This document shows, piece by piece, positions 23,101-35,164 of a stretch of DNA of 64,000 nucleotides. The stretch is taken from the NCBI GenBank assembly GCA_950106755.1, contig OX467082.1, positions 28,086,001-28,150,000 of the forward strand, written 5' to 3'. How positions within the stretch are numbered: position 1 is the stretch's first letter; every line of letters begins with the position of its first letter. Made by a program: the position numbers and the translations under genes. A model generated the notes under the pieces. The model was given only the letters and a program-made list of their open reading frames with translations. It did not search any database and was not told where the DNA came from. This stretch comes from Climacium dendroides (lineage: Eukaryota > Streptophyta > Bryopsida > Hypnales > Climaciaceae).

Positions 23101-25506
23101 TAGGTTTAGGGACACAGATCACGAGCTCCCTAGACTCTGCACGGTCCACACTTTACTAAGTCATCTAGGGTGTGTTTCAAAGGACGAGGCAGATGAGGTG
23201 CGCCGCATACTGCTATCCGATCGGGTTCCACGGATGTCAGCAACTCCTTTGGTCAAGGTACTTCGCATCGCCATGAACTCAGTGTATGGTCGGTGGAGGG
23301 TAATGACATGCCCGATATTTGGGGTTACACGGGCGGTGGTTCGCAGTCTCTACAAGAAGCATGACGACATGCGACGAGCTGTCACGTTGTTCGCATTCGA
23401 AGCACCTTTTCGTTTTGCGGGTCTGACGGGTTGTGAGCCCAAGGCTATACAGGATTAGGTGATGAAGGATGCCCAACTGATCTCCGCTGGTAAGGATGAC
23501 GGGGTGCTCGATAGGGTCTTCTTTTGGGTAGAGGCTGTACGTGTTCGTGCCTTGCAAGACTTGGCGCTCCATTATCCGGCAGTTTTTCGTACCTGCTGGA
23601 CAAGTACAAAACCCGACCAGTGGGCCGAACAATCTGTGATTTGGGTAAAGTGTCTGCGTCAACATGAAGACTTCGACATCGGATGGGTGTCGGACAAGGA
23701 TGCCCCTAAGTGGGCAACACTAGTGGCGGAGACCCGTCGCCAAATCAAAGAATTGGTCCAGTCATTGGACTCGGCCATTGAGGACGACGATAAGGCAGCT
23801 TGGCGGACCCAACTTGGCAGCAACAGCAGTGCCGTGCTTGGTCCTGACGTGCAGGATTTGCAGGTCATACTTCCAATTGAAGGCGCGTCATTAGTGCAAT
23901 CCGTGCTTTTGAGGGACGTCCCTAAACCCTTAAGTGAAGATTCGCAGGTCGAGTTGATCACAAACGGCCGATCGAGTGTTCCAAACGTAGTGTTTCAAGA
24001 CGGCGGACTACAGTCGGTACCGGCTTCTGGAGGTACATTGTGTATCGAAGGAGCAGTTATTATTGCAGACATGGTAAAACTATCCGGTCCACATTCCTTT
24101 AGTCAAGATTCGCATGTACGTGAGGTAGTAGAAGGTCAATCGTCAAGTGCAGCGGAAGTGTTTCATGACGCAGTGTTTACGAAGGACGGTATTCCGATTT
24201 CGCAGCAGACTTCATCACTACGCATTGACGATATCCAGACTCAAGATCTGGACATGTCCAATTTCCCCAGACAATGCACTCCGCCTTTTGGAGCGTCCAT
24301 TATCAGCAATTCTAACTCTCCAATGCGGCATCATGTGGAACTCGTGGACAGTACCCCTCGCAACCTGAAAGACGTATTTGAAACCATCATCAATACACCG
24401 GACGATCCTTATGCTCTTCATAAGCCTGATAGCGCTGACGAAGTTCAAGCTGGTGACGAGGTGGTTCCCGCTGACTCAGCCAGACCTACGTCTTTGCAAC
24501 ATCGGAAGAGCGTAACTTACGAGCCCTTGCCGATTGTGGAGCATCAGTCGAAGGCATGGGGACGACTCAGCATTGCTCGGACATTCTCAACTTTACAAGT
24601 AGAAGACCTAATCGAGGCGCTGCCCAGGTAATTCGCCATTTTGCCCTAAACCCATGTCCTCCATCTTTTCATTTTAGCAAGCCCGTCCAAGTACATATGT
24701 ACCCACTTAACAAGGTCTCTGATAGTGTTTTGGTTCCATGGTTTCCTTGCAGAAAAGGTTCGGGAGATGCGGATGGCGAGGACATTTGCTTCTACACAAG
24801 TGAGTGGGATTCCTTGCCCGTGCCAATCTGCCAAATTCGAGAGCTGCAGTCGACCAAAAGATTTCTCGGGCAGAATGTTTTAGAGCTCCTCACCCGTCGA
24901 TTGTGGTGGAGCCTTTCCGAGTCAGCACGCAAGCATGTTTATGTGGCGTCGTCCTTTATGCAAGCAACACTGCCGTCCGTATGGGACGCCGCGATGGAGG
25001 AGGCACTTCTGAAGTGGGGCCGTGAATACTTGGTCCCCACGCGTCTGTATCCAACTTGCTCGCCGGATATGACCGTTCTGGTTCCGTATGTTGCGGATTT
25101 CCATTAGTCTTTGTTCATTTTCAGCAGTGATGGCGTGAAGCACCTGGATAGTGCACAGACGCATAATTCTGCCTCGGACCTTGAGTATGTGAACCGCGTT
25201 CGTCATGTGTGGGAGATGCTGCACGAGCCACGATTGAGCTTGCCTCCAGCGGCGGAAGATGTCCCTTGTCATCGCCAAACCGGGAATCACGAATGCGGTT
25301 TCTGTGTCCTTCGAAACATGGAGTGTTTCCTCCGTATTTTCCATGGTGAGGCCACATTGACGTCCCAAAACACTGCAGAGGAGTTGTTCAGGTCGCAGAT
25401 AGCATCCTCCGCAAAACTGCATGACCTGCAGAAGAATGTCATAGCAGCTGTTGCAGATGAACTAGGAGCCACCAATGTTTCACAGCCATATGAGCCTCCT
25501 TTCTGA
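20154..25506 (+). pseudogene. Ulp1-type (C48) cysteine peptidase gene of a MULE-like element, multi-exon, nonsense-broken
   Basis: The exon model is 20154-20243, 20361-22502, 22728-23064, 23104-24627 and 24678-25506. Introns are GT-AG; those at 20244, 22503 and 24628 keep phase, while the 39-bp one at 23065 is one base out. Exon 2 carries a CCHC finger (KKCIHCGRDNF...NKHRWDAEC), acidic and Lys-rich linkers, and a CxxC pair set near 22110 (HCWRC...CGEC). The last exons carry the Ulp1 core: VADFH, then FIFSSDGVKHLDSAQTH, then CHRQTGNHECGFCV with the Gln and catalytic Cys. In-frame TAGs lie at 21204, 22302, 23456 and 25105. The last falls right after the catalytic His, where the family has Trp. 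Ulp1-like peptidases are known passengers of Kaonashi-type MULEs. The neighbouring MURA gene supports that reading. Confidence 0.7.
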
Positions 25507-26175
25507 GTGACCTACTGCAAGGACACCTCAGATGACACTTTGTTGTTGGGGTTTACCCTTCCAAAGAAAAAGTGAGTGGAAGGACATGCAATGATGCTAG
25601 TATCTGGCTTTGTGTATGGAAGTGCACTCCTCTGGGTGTACAGTGTATAGGGACTCTGTAGATTTTGCTTTCTGTTTTTCCTTATGGGTCCTTCAGATTT
25701 TGTGTAGTTATATTAGGCTCTTACCTAGACCACCAAATGTATATAGATTAAGCTATTCTACAGACATTGGAAGCCCTGCTTAGAATAATGCAAACAGTGT
25801 TTCATCGAGCATCCTGACTCTGCCCTCGTCTGCAGCACTGTATTACAGTGATTGATTTTTGGCATCACTACCGGTTTAGGGGGAGGGGTTGCACTTATAT
25901 CAACCTTTGAACCCAAATGTTAATTGCAGCTGAATTGTCCCTTTTCCATTTTGATGTCTGATTGCCAAAACCAGTAACTGTGACTTGTGAAATCAACAGA
26001 GTTGAGTTGTTATAATGTTCTTGACAATCTAAGTATGCAGGGTTGTTTTATTTCTGAAGTACATCCTGTCTTGTCCTTTTGGTGCAACTCAAATGGGCTC
26101 CTACCCCAAACCACTTGTATACTTGCGCCTCTTGTTCGACTACATTGAAAGCCCTGTTTTGGAGTACAAATCGTA
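25507..26175. other. 3' region of the Ulp1-type gene
   Basis: This is AT-rich and non-coding, with no long frames. One AGTGTTTCA lies at 25796-25804. The transcript end is probably here, but no strong poly(A) signal can be singled out. Confidence 0.35.
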
Positions 26176-26402
26176 GTGTATCGAAGGAGTTGTTCTTCTT
26201 CTATTTTTTTTTTAAGTATTTCGTTTTCACCCCTTCTGGATCTATCCATTTCTTGGGTTTTTGATGCGTTTCTTTTTTTAATTCCATATTTTTTTTATTT
26301 GTAATTCCTTTTTTTTAATTGATTGGGTCTATATGCCATTCTTTCTTTTATTGTATGTGATTTTTTCCATTTCCTAATGAACTTATAGGGTTCTTTGTTA
26401 CC
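26176..26402 (-). repeat. Inverted copy of the 297-bp repeat unit
   Basis: Read on the minus strand, this matches the tandem unit at 16.3-18.1 kb: ATCTATCCATTTCTTGGGTT, ATTGATTGGGTCTAT and CCTAATGAACTTATAGGG are the complements of unit landmarks. It stands alone, inverted relative to the left array, so copies in opposite orientation bracket 18.7-26.2 kb. That is the arrangement expected of a long terminal inverted repeat. Confidence 0.8.
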
Positions 26403-26424
26403 TTCTTTTCTTATTTCTTTGTTA

Positions 26425-26635
26425 CTTAGATCAGGTGACTCTCCATTTGTAATTCTAAGTGGGTGATTCATCTCATTCCATAATTTCTTGGGCCCTTAGA
26501 TCAAATCACTCCCCATTTTAATTTACAAGTCAGTGTTTCATCTCATTACATATTTTTTGGAACACTTAGATGAAGTGACTTCCCATTTGTATTTCCAAGT
26601 GGGTGATTCATCTCATTCCCAAAAATATAATTTCA
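26425..26635 (+). repeat. Three tandem copies of a 70-bp unit
   Basis: CTTAGAT(C/G)A..TGACT starts at 26425, 26495 and 26565. Each is followed by a CCATTTGTAATT-like stretch and GTG.TTCATCTCATT. The copies are diverged but clearly in register. Confidence 0.75.
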
Positions 26636-27162
26636 ACTTTAGATCAAATGACAAGGTAGAAGATATGGTCATTAGATCACACACAATGCATGACTGCGAT
26701 GCTTTCAAAGTTATGCATCACACCTTCTTGGTATTCTCAAAGTTCACAAATTGCAAGGAAAAAAATTGTTGCACATTCTTTGGATTTAGAAGCAATAACT
26801 CTTGTGGCATTGGCCTAGTACACCAATCTTCAACTCAGTCTCTAAAGATATGATAGCCCTCCCTGGTAATCCTGAAGACTTAAAACTAAAACAGTAGACT
26901 CTGATCATTGCGGCGACCTACGTTGCCTCTACTCCTCAGAAATATGAAACACTGAACCGTCTCCTCCCAAGGCGTTTCATCAGGTTTCCTTCCATCAAGC
27001 CGCAGCCTCTCCATCTAAACGTAGTCTTCTGTAAACTCCAGGCCTTCTTCTTGTCTCAAGCATGTCCCTCAATCGTCCCAAGCCCATTCCCAGTCCATCC
27101 TGCATATGCTGAAACACTGGTGTGGACCTCACTGGGTGGATAATCCCTGACTCAATATCGGC

Positions 27163-30100
27163 CTACAGTGTCTTCAGCTTTCCTTGTAGCTTGTGCAAAT
27201 CAGCGTGCAAATGTTCCATCAAGATGTCGTTTCCCTTACTGAAATCCAGAATTTCTTGTACTAAGGTACTTACTGTGGTGTACAGGTCCACAACCTTCCG
27301 TGCCGATTCATGCACTACCTCAACTCTGTACTGCACCGGAGTGACCTGGACTCCACCATGCACAAGTAGTTCACTTGTTCCCGCCACTCCTAATCCCTTT
27401 CATGCTCCACAAAATCTAGCAACAATCCCCTCCGCGAGCTCAGGTTGCATAAGTCTTAGAACTTTCACCTTGTGCTTGCAAGTGTTTCCTCGCTGTGCAT
27501 GAACACAATTGCAAGAAGCCCATAACTCTCCTGGATTGTGCACAACATAGCGCAAATGGCGCTGTGTAGAAGACGTAACAAACGCTGGCCCGCCCTCAAA
27601 TTCCGGTAGTGTTACGTCCATGTCAAGTATGTCTCGCGCTAGGATAAGAGCGAAAACAACCATGTCCCGTTCCTTCCGGTTGTCAACGAATCCGAATTGC
27701 TTGCGCACTCGTTGGTACCAGTAGTGCGTGAGCACGTCACCTGTAAGCACGTGGATGCACCAATCCACTCGACGCCCGGTCATTCGACTCCTTTCCGCCT
27801 TTAGCACAGATTTCATGTATCCATGATAACTCTCCACTGCAGCATTCGTGTCTTGTCCCGCATATGGCAAATTGTGGTAGCCAACTACCCACATATGCAC
27901 CTTCGGCAGCCATTGTTCCCTCACATAATCCTAGAATTCGTTCGCTGCAGGGTGCATGAACTGAAGTTGCTGCAATCTCCAGGTAGCCCAATCAGAAGCG
28001 GCAACTCCACTGAAATCGCTCCGCTCATACATGATAGAAGAAAGACCCCTCAAAATGGCCGCTCGAGTGTCAATGTCTTGAATTTTTATGCATGCCTGCT
28101 TTTGCCATGCTTGATGGACATGCCAGAGGCATAGAAAAATCGTCGTATTTGGCCACACCACCCTAAGACAGGGACGCAGAAGTGAGTGTTTCATTGGTGT
28201 CACTGTTTCTTCTTAAATCCACAGTTCAGCACGTACTGTTTGAAAAAATAGGTTTTTTTCGTGCATGTCCTTCAAGTGACTGGTCTGAACCTAGACAATC
28301 ATTTCCACTCTACCTTACTCACCCTTTCCCCAAAGATATGAAGCTGGCCATCGTACTGTGATATTAGATAGTGGGAAGACAACATACCTCAAACTATTTA
28401 TTTCTCCTGGTGCGCAATCCACAATGAATGCATTGGGCTTCCAATTCGGCATATCTCGTCTCAATGCAACATCCAACGCCCGCATCTAGGGAGTGAAATC
28501 CTCCTGTACTGAACGCGATGTAATAATAAAAGCCACCGGGATTCCATTGTGCCATTCGTCGAACACCATGACCGTGTAGAGAGGAAACTGTGCATACGTA
28601 CCAACAATGTTTCCAGCAATAAGAAGATTCATCCGTAAGCAAAGATACGCAACCCTAAACTTGCAGAATCAGACATACTCAGAAATTCCTAATATGCTGA
28701 CCCGTAAATCCTTTCTCAAATTTCAAGGTAAGGCAAAAATGGATAGAGCTAAACCGCCTAATTGTGACGGTAGTGTTTCAAGAATGCATACCTTATTCTC
28801 GTTAGTGCCAAAGGTGGCATCAATTGAAACACCACTCTCGTGGCCAAACTTGACCAACATGTCTTTTTGCCAAGGTATTTGAATTCCTATAGTGAAGGGC
28901 ATTGTCGAGTGTGTCAGTGTACCTTGTGTGACCAGTCCTGTTTCTTGGTAAAAAAACACTCCCTCGATTTTGCTCCACCCACATCTGTACACTTTTTGCA
29001 TCAAAAGTGTGCAGCATATACATCTCCCGTGCCACCTTTGTAGCCAAATTCTTGACATCCCGCTCATGTAGGAACATGTCCCTCGAAATGCCACAACCTG
29101 CGCTAAGGGAGTCCTTCACAATCTGAATGTGTTTCGACATGATCTGTGGAACACTGTGTCCATCCCGGAGAAGTTTCAAGACGAATTCTTTAATTTCTTC
29201 TGACAAGTGCCATGTGAATGCACTTCGGTCTCTTGTATTGCTCAATCCATGGCATTGAATACCGGCTTCATTCACATGGTCACTTTGGTAGTGTTATCTC
29301 CGTGACATGTGGAAGCAAATATAGTGTTTTTATACTAATGACGCCAAGCACCCCCGCTTCAAACCACCTCCCCATTGTTTCAGCGAATCTCTTGGCTTCA
29401 CAAGGACAGCAGGTCTTTGTGGACTCTTCTTGGTCCCACTTGGCTTTGTTGTCTGTAAGTCATTGTTTTCCAGCTCATTCAGGTTGATCAGCACAGGGAC
29501 ATTGTTACTTGTGTGAGACTCAATAGCCTACCTAGAGGCGTCTCGTTCGGTCCTACTGCTTTCCACTGCAGTTGCACATTGTGCAAGAGGCAGCCGTGCT
29601 TCCCCAATATTGTTGGTCAATAATGCCACATCCAAGTTGTCGTAGTGGAGAGGGGGCGGGCCATTCAAGTCAAGTCCCAAGAAGGCAGCCGGCAGTGTTA
29701 TTGGGGTCTTTTTCGGCGCCTTAGTACGCTTGCACACAACCTTTTTTGTTTTCTTTTGGAGCTTCATGGCACTTGAAGCCTGCCATCGCAATACTCTGGA
29801 TTCAGCTTCGGTAAGTGGAAGCCGAGATGATTCAACATTGTTAGCTGGTAAATTCAAGTCTATACTCAATCCTCGAGGTGTCTTGGGCTTGTCACTTAAA
29901 GGAAGCGCGGACGGATCCGTGGATAGTAATGCGGTTTCAGGGGCACCTGGAATTGCAGCATTCCGGCGCGGGCGTAACTGACTCCGGCGCTTAGCTGGCG
30001 GTGCAGTGTTTTCTCCTACAGCAGATGCCCCAACCATGACAGTGTTTCTAGACGTCCTGCAGCCGCTTTCCATGCTGAGGCGACGAACAGTGTCTGCAAT

Positions 30101-31014
30101 TTCTCCCACGCCAAGTTCAATGTCACCCGATGGCATTGGAAGGTTCTTTGTTGAAAGCTTCTTTGTGGCACGCTTCCGCTTGGGCTTGGAAGCACCCTCT
30201 GCCTCGTTCCCTTTTCTTGACATCTTCTTAGCTCTTGTTTTATTCTGTTTTGGTGGCTGCACTTCCCCTTCCGCAAGAAGAATCTTCTGTTTTGCTTTGC
30301 CTTTTGTCTTCATAGCTCCAACAACAATAGCCTTTGGTCTTTTCTTCCTAAGCAACATTGAGCTTATTGTCTTTACATTTGCAGAGTGGTCTTGTGGACC
30401 GAATTGACAATGGTAGTTGCAAAACCCAAGGTACAAGTGTACAGTATTTCGAAACACTTGGTAAGTAGGAGAGCAAATGGAGTAAGAGGTGATCGTAGTC
30501 CCTAAATGATGTGAACAGAAGATATGCCAGAGTAGAAACTAAATGTCCATTGGAAAGTATGAATTTCAACTATAAAGGAGGTAAAAAAAGGAAGAGTTCT
30601 GTACCGTGTAACCTCATTTGCAGTAGTTTTAGTTGCAAAGTATTTTTCTCCATCTTTCATTGGCTTTGTTCGTATTTTCACAAACTTGCTGGTTACATCG
30701 CCTTTTGTATTTTCCAGGCCCACGATGAAGTCCTGGACTCTACTGGTGGGGATGAAACATTGCTGTACAACCGCTACCTTCTTAGTGTCCTTCCCTTGTC
30801 TTTTGCGTACCTGTCATGTTTCACGAAGGCACCACAGCAAGGAATGCACAAAGATGGGCCCATCAGGAGGAAACTGCACATTAGCCTAGACAAGTTCGAG
30901 TTGCACTGCCAATTGACCTGACCTTGTCGCGTACTGGATTCCTCCTGAAGTAGGAGCGGGCTTTGTATCTCCACCAAGACCATTCATTGCGAAGGGTGAT
31001 TTTGTTTCAGCCAT
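27163..31014 (-). pseudogene. MURA-like (MULE) transposase gene, multi-exon, nonsense-broken
   Basis: The gene starts at ATG 31014 (MAETKSPFAMNG). Exon 1 is 31014-30811 and exon 2 is 30762-30613, both in phase. Exon 3 is about 30460-29533, basic with CNYHCQFGP and two DLNxxP motifs. Downstream come the MULE catalytic blocks: SIDATFGTNENK (first Asp, about 28810), VMVFDEWHNGIPVAF and FIVDCAPGEINS (second Asp, about 28430), then FLCLWHVHQAW, NAAVESYHGYMK (Glu, about 27840), and a SWIM finger CNCVHAQRGNTCKH (about 27480). The C-terminal tail is helical. In-frame stops (TAG/TGA in exon 1; TAG after FTP near 28490; TAG 27931; TGA 27400) and a frameshift near 28960 make it inactive. It would have acted in the nucleus to cut and move its element. 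Confidence 0.8.
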
Positions 31015-32066
31015 GGAAGGACTGAAACAAGGCACTACCGAGTAAAAGCAACCTCCCCAAACCCTAGAAGCAAACCACCTGGAAAAGGGCTATTTGCAGC
31101 GTAAGCATAGACCCTCTCCCCCCGTAAACCCTAAACCATGTCAAAATCGTGGTAGTACAGCGTAAACCTGAGCTCCCTTCCCAACTCGTGTAGGATTCAG
31201 AAGGATCCTCTTTAAATGCTCCTGATGTACGAGGACGTACAACTGCGCATTACACCGTATGTGGGAAAATGCACTCTAAACGCTGATTCCATTGAAGATT
31301 GGCCCAACAGAAGATCGATGGATATGCACCCAAGAAGCACAACGGATTTGCAAAAAATAAGAAAATGCACCCTAATCCCTGAACTGCTATCACGCGTGCA
31401 TCAATTCACAGAATGGGCCTTGCTGCAACGACTTCGCTACTAAACCTTGCAGTTCCCACTGGAATTCCTAGCCTAAAGCCATTCAAAGCCTATCCGCAAT
31501 CACGCCTAAACCTTCCTACGTGCTAAGCCCGTCGATTGCTGCCTCCTTCCGTCGCAAAACAAGAAGTGCAACCCACCGAAGCGGCAATCTGTCGCAAAAA
31601 ATTCAATTTCAAGCAAAACCATGGGCGCAGTCGACCAAAGGCGTCGGACAAGCACCCCAAACCCTAACCAGATGAAACCCTCGCCCCCCAAAACAGAGGT
31701 GGTCCACCCTAAACCGCTAAACCAAGCCGAAACACTGACTCGAGACATTGAACAAATATCAATGACCCTGAACCCTAGCCGCCTGAAACCCTCGGTCCAG
31801 AAACACAGCTGCTTCATCCGAAACCCTAAAACACCCAAAACATTGAAACATTGACTGGGGAGACTGAGTCATTTCCAAAACAAGTACTATGCGGAAATGG
31901 ACGCGAAACACATTCCTGCAGAGATTGTGATTTACCGCGGGAAGTGTCTGCCGGGTAAAAACCGCAAGGTAAAATGGACATCAATGCTGTCAGCTACTAC
32001 GGTTCATGAATCAAGGCCCGCGAAGGGCTGGCATAGAGGAGAGGGCCAGAAGGTGGTAGAGTCATA
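31015..32066. other. 5' flank of the MURA-like gene
   Basis: This is non-coding with many CCCTAAACC/GAAACCCT stretches (31100-31140, 31660-31840). The frames at 31216-31443 and 31506-31854 are composition artefacts. It probably carries the minus-strand promoter. No clear terminal inverted repeat was found by eye. Confidence 0.35.
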
Positions 32067-32148
32067 AAAGAAGGGGTGAGAAATAGTGAAATGCGTCCGC
32101 CTGCCCTGTCCACCCTGTCCACCAATCCGCCTAGTCCGCCCCCTACTA
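32067..32148 (+). repeat. GTCCGCC cluster B with shared edge
   Basis: The cluster begins AAAAGAAGGGGTGAGA (about 32065-32082), the inverse of the sequence beside cluster A. It is followed by TGCGTCCGCCTGCCC, TGTCCACCC, ATCCGCC and TAGTCCGCCCCC. Clusters A and B thus form an inverted pair about 16 kb apart, on either side of the MULE-like region. Confidence 0.6.
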
Positions 32149-32361
32149 TTTCTAGGCATCTATATTTTTTCATATTGGCATATTTCGTAAGCCACGAGAC
32201 ATAGGATTCTTCTCAAGTTGCCTTTACTTACTGTCAGATCTTTTTCGTCAATTGAAGTTTCAACATCCTATGCTTTTGCCATTAATCAAAAAAATCAAAA
32301 ATAGACAAATTATAATCAGATTTTAAATAAGCATTTAGAGATCATTGAAGTTTACGGTGAG

Positions 32362-32432
32362 TTGTGCTTGAGGTGTGCTTGAGGTGTGCTTGAGGTGTGC
32401 TTGAGGTGACCTAAGGCACACCTCAAGCACAA
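32362..32432. repeat. Four 11-bp tandem units closing into a hairpin
   Basis: TGCTTGAGGTG is repeated four times (32365-32408). After an 8-base spacer, GCACACCTCAAGCACAA is the reverse complement of the first repeat junction. The region can therefore fold with the second arm pairing to any of the repeats. Confidence 0.85.
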
Positions 32433-33959
32433 TCCAACTTTTTTGTACTTTTTTTAGTAATTGGTCTAGAATGAAGAAATGAAATTTAGAATTTGGTGAG
32501 TCATACTATTTAGGTATAAGATCCTACAAATAGATGTGCAAAAAAATCATATTTTTAAATTCTTTTACTTTTTGCTATAGAAATGTGTTCAACGGTGTTT
32601 GGGAATTTGGCTATATGAGGTTTAAAGGGTACTTGTCCTAGAAAATTATGAATATGAATTTCAAATGCCCACAAATTGTGCTTGCAACATTCATGCCATT
32701 ATATCAATTTCACTCCCTCATAAAGTATAGCAGTATGATTTTTTCAATGTATTTGGTAAACTTTCGATGTAATGCTCACAAAATGTAAATCATATTAACA
32801 CTATATTAATACTTGAAAGTTAAAACAAATGGGAACCCATTGTTTTTTGTTTTTTTTTAACAAACCATTGCATTAAATTGGGAACCCATTGCATTACAAA
32901 CCATGTTGGATGTTTCTTGCAAAGAATTAGATCAAACTTTATATATTCTAAGCCGTCACTCATGTTCTTCATAATTTCATAATTTGGCTCATATAATTTA
33001 TTTTTCACTCATTTTATGATTGAATATTTCCCGTCCTCCAACCCACCCCATTGCAAAGCAAAGTTCGGTGGTTTAGGGGTCTCATAGAGTCACCATCCTC
33101 ATTAGGCTCATTAGTGTGCATAAATTCTAGGTTACAACTATGAACCGTTTACATTGTCCTACAATTTGTAACCTAATAGTATGAAAACAAATTAAAAGAG
33201 TAAAGCAATGAGAGTCTTTGCTTACACTTTGAACTCAATGTTTCATCATAGAAAATTCATTAATTCAAAGCCCTTCATTCAAAGATTGAGAACTTCAAAG
33301 CCCTTAGTCAATAAAAATGAAATCAAAGTAAAGAAGGTTCAAAGTTAGAAAGATTATTAAATATAGTAGAGAAACATGCAAAAATGGACACAAGAATGCA
33401 ATTCACTTTATATGCAAATATGTTGCAGTCTATCAAAGTGAAAGGCATACCAAAATTCTTACACACATTGTCATCCTCATGTTATTGAAGATGTCAAAGA
33501 TTGTTCAAATTTAACAATTATTAAAAAATAAATAAAGGCTACAATGAATGATTTAGGGACTTTCTAATTTTAAAAAAAACAAGGTTACACTTGGAACTTA
33601 TGGAAGCAACATACTTATAAGTTGTAAAAGTAAAAATGTATCCAACAAAGAGAACCCTTTACAATTTTTTTTTTTTTTTTTGGAAGAAATGGTGAACCTT
33701 ACAAGGGTTTAGGAGGTTCGATTCAAAGGCCCCATGGGCCATGTTCTAAGGTTTTGGTGGAATTCATAAAAGGTTTGAATTTAGGGTTGGAGCTTGTAAG
33801 ATTAAGAATTCTTTTGTGAACTTTGGCAAACATTGACGCCTGGAGACTTCAGTGTAGACAGTACTTTAACACAATTGGACCACTTCCAGGACTTGATGAC
33901 TTCAGTTCATATAGTAATGAAACAATTATTAGCAATTAGGAATCCTAAAAGTAAGATTC
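32433..33959. other. AT-rich region without genes
   Basis: AT content is high, with homopolymer runs (poly-T near 33668) and only short random frames. A GGTTTAGG word occurs near 33070. Nothing coding is recognised. Confidence 0.5.
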
Positions 33960-34220
33960 CTAACGCCATCCACCTGCCCGTCCGCCATCTGGTTGCCCGT
34001 CCGTTGTCCGCTCACACGTCCGCCATCCGCTCGCTTGTCCGCCGTCCGCTGTCCGTGTGCTGTCCGTCCGTTGTCCGTGTGCTGTCTGTCCGCCGTGCAG
34101 TCGAAGCGTCCGTCCGCGAGCTCCGTCCATTGCAGTCGTCCGCAGTTCGTCGGGGCCGTGCGATTGGACGCACCGAGGCATATAGGCCGTTCGATCTAGC
34201 GGTCGGCCCGTCCGCCCGCC
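33960..34220 (+). repeat. GTCCGCC cluster C
   Basis: This dense run of CCGTCCGCCATC, CCGTCCGTTGTCCGC and TGTCCGTCCG words sits in AT-rich DNA. The 185-codon plus frame (33833-34390) and the shorter frames on both strands exist because the cluster lacks stop codons. Their Arg/Ser/Val-rich translations are not protein-like. Confidence 0.65.
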
Positions 34221-34390
34221 GGATTTGGATAGTGACGTCTGAATCGGCAGACGGTATAAACAAGGGGGTGGACAGCCCATTCCGCACAATTGTTTCTCTT
34301 GCAGAGTGGGCTGATCCAACGTCAATTGGTATTTGTGAGCCTTTTCCGACTTGGAATGTGAAATTTAAGGAAGTTGAGAAGAAGCCTTAG

Positions 34391-35164
34391 GTCTATTTTT
34401 TTATTATTAGGCATTGAAATGCCCAATTCCTCCAAAACAAGAAGACCTACATGAAGCCTATTGAATGAAAAAGGGAAAAAATCACTCTAAAAATGTTGGA
34501 CAAAAATAAGGCTCTACATATTTTTGCCAAAATGCTTCCAAAACCTCATTTCATTTCTCATATAGTCATATAGAGCCAAAATATACAAAATTTGCATACA
34601 TAAATTATCTATTCCAAATTGCATATATTAAGTTTGCCTCCTTTGATTCAAATCCCTAGAATGAAGCTTGAGAGTAGACTCTAGACCTTCATTTACCTCC
34701 TAAGTGGTTTTGGGTGTCTTGTAATACATATGTACAATGGCAATCGCAGTTTACAAAGCTTTGCATATGAATGACTTACATTTCAATTTTTTTTAATATT
34801 TTGTTGGAATGTTTAATGAAGTCTTCTATTGAGATACGTACTTCTTGGTTGCATTCGACATGTATGTAATTTTGTAGTAATATATATATTTTTTTAGAAC
34901 TACAGAGTTGAGTATGTTTGGTGGCCTCTCATTTCTACAACGAGCATTACACCATTTTTTTTAAATCATGAGGAAATCAACGGGTGTTCCACCTTCAATT
35001 TTGTAGTTTACATATTTGGTCAATACTTTATGTAATTTGGAGAATACATGGCACGTAGGAATTGCACTCGAAACCACTTAGGGGTTTAAAAAGGCCACAT
35101 AACCATTTGTCAGAGAACCCAAAAAAAAACCCTGCTTGAAAATCTTCAATTGTCCGAATTGCAC
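34391..35164. other. AT-rich region without genes
   Basis: Low-GC sequence with short homopolymers. No frame or repeat worth naming was seen. Confidence 0.45.

Noticed and set aside
31100..31840. Interstitial telomere array
   Set aside because: CCCTAAA-like words are scattered and irregular, not tandem; similar words occur at 19.7 and 55.6 kb.
33833..34390. 185-codon plus-strand ORF
   Set aside because: It spans GTCCGCC cluster C; similar long frames exist on both strands there because the repeat lacks stops. The Arg/Ser/Val-rich translation is not protein-like.
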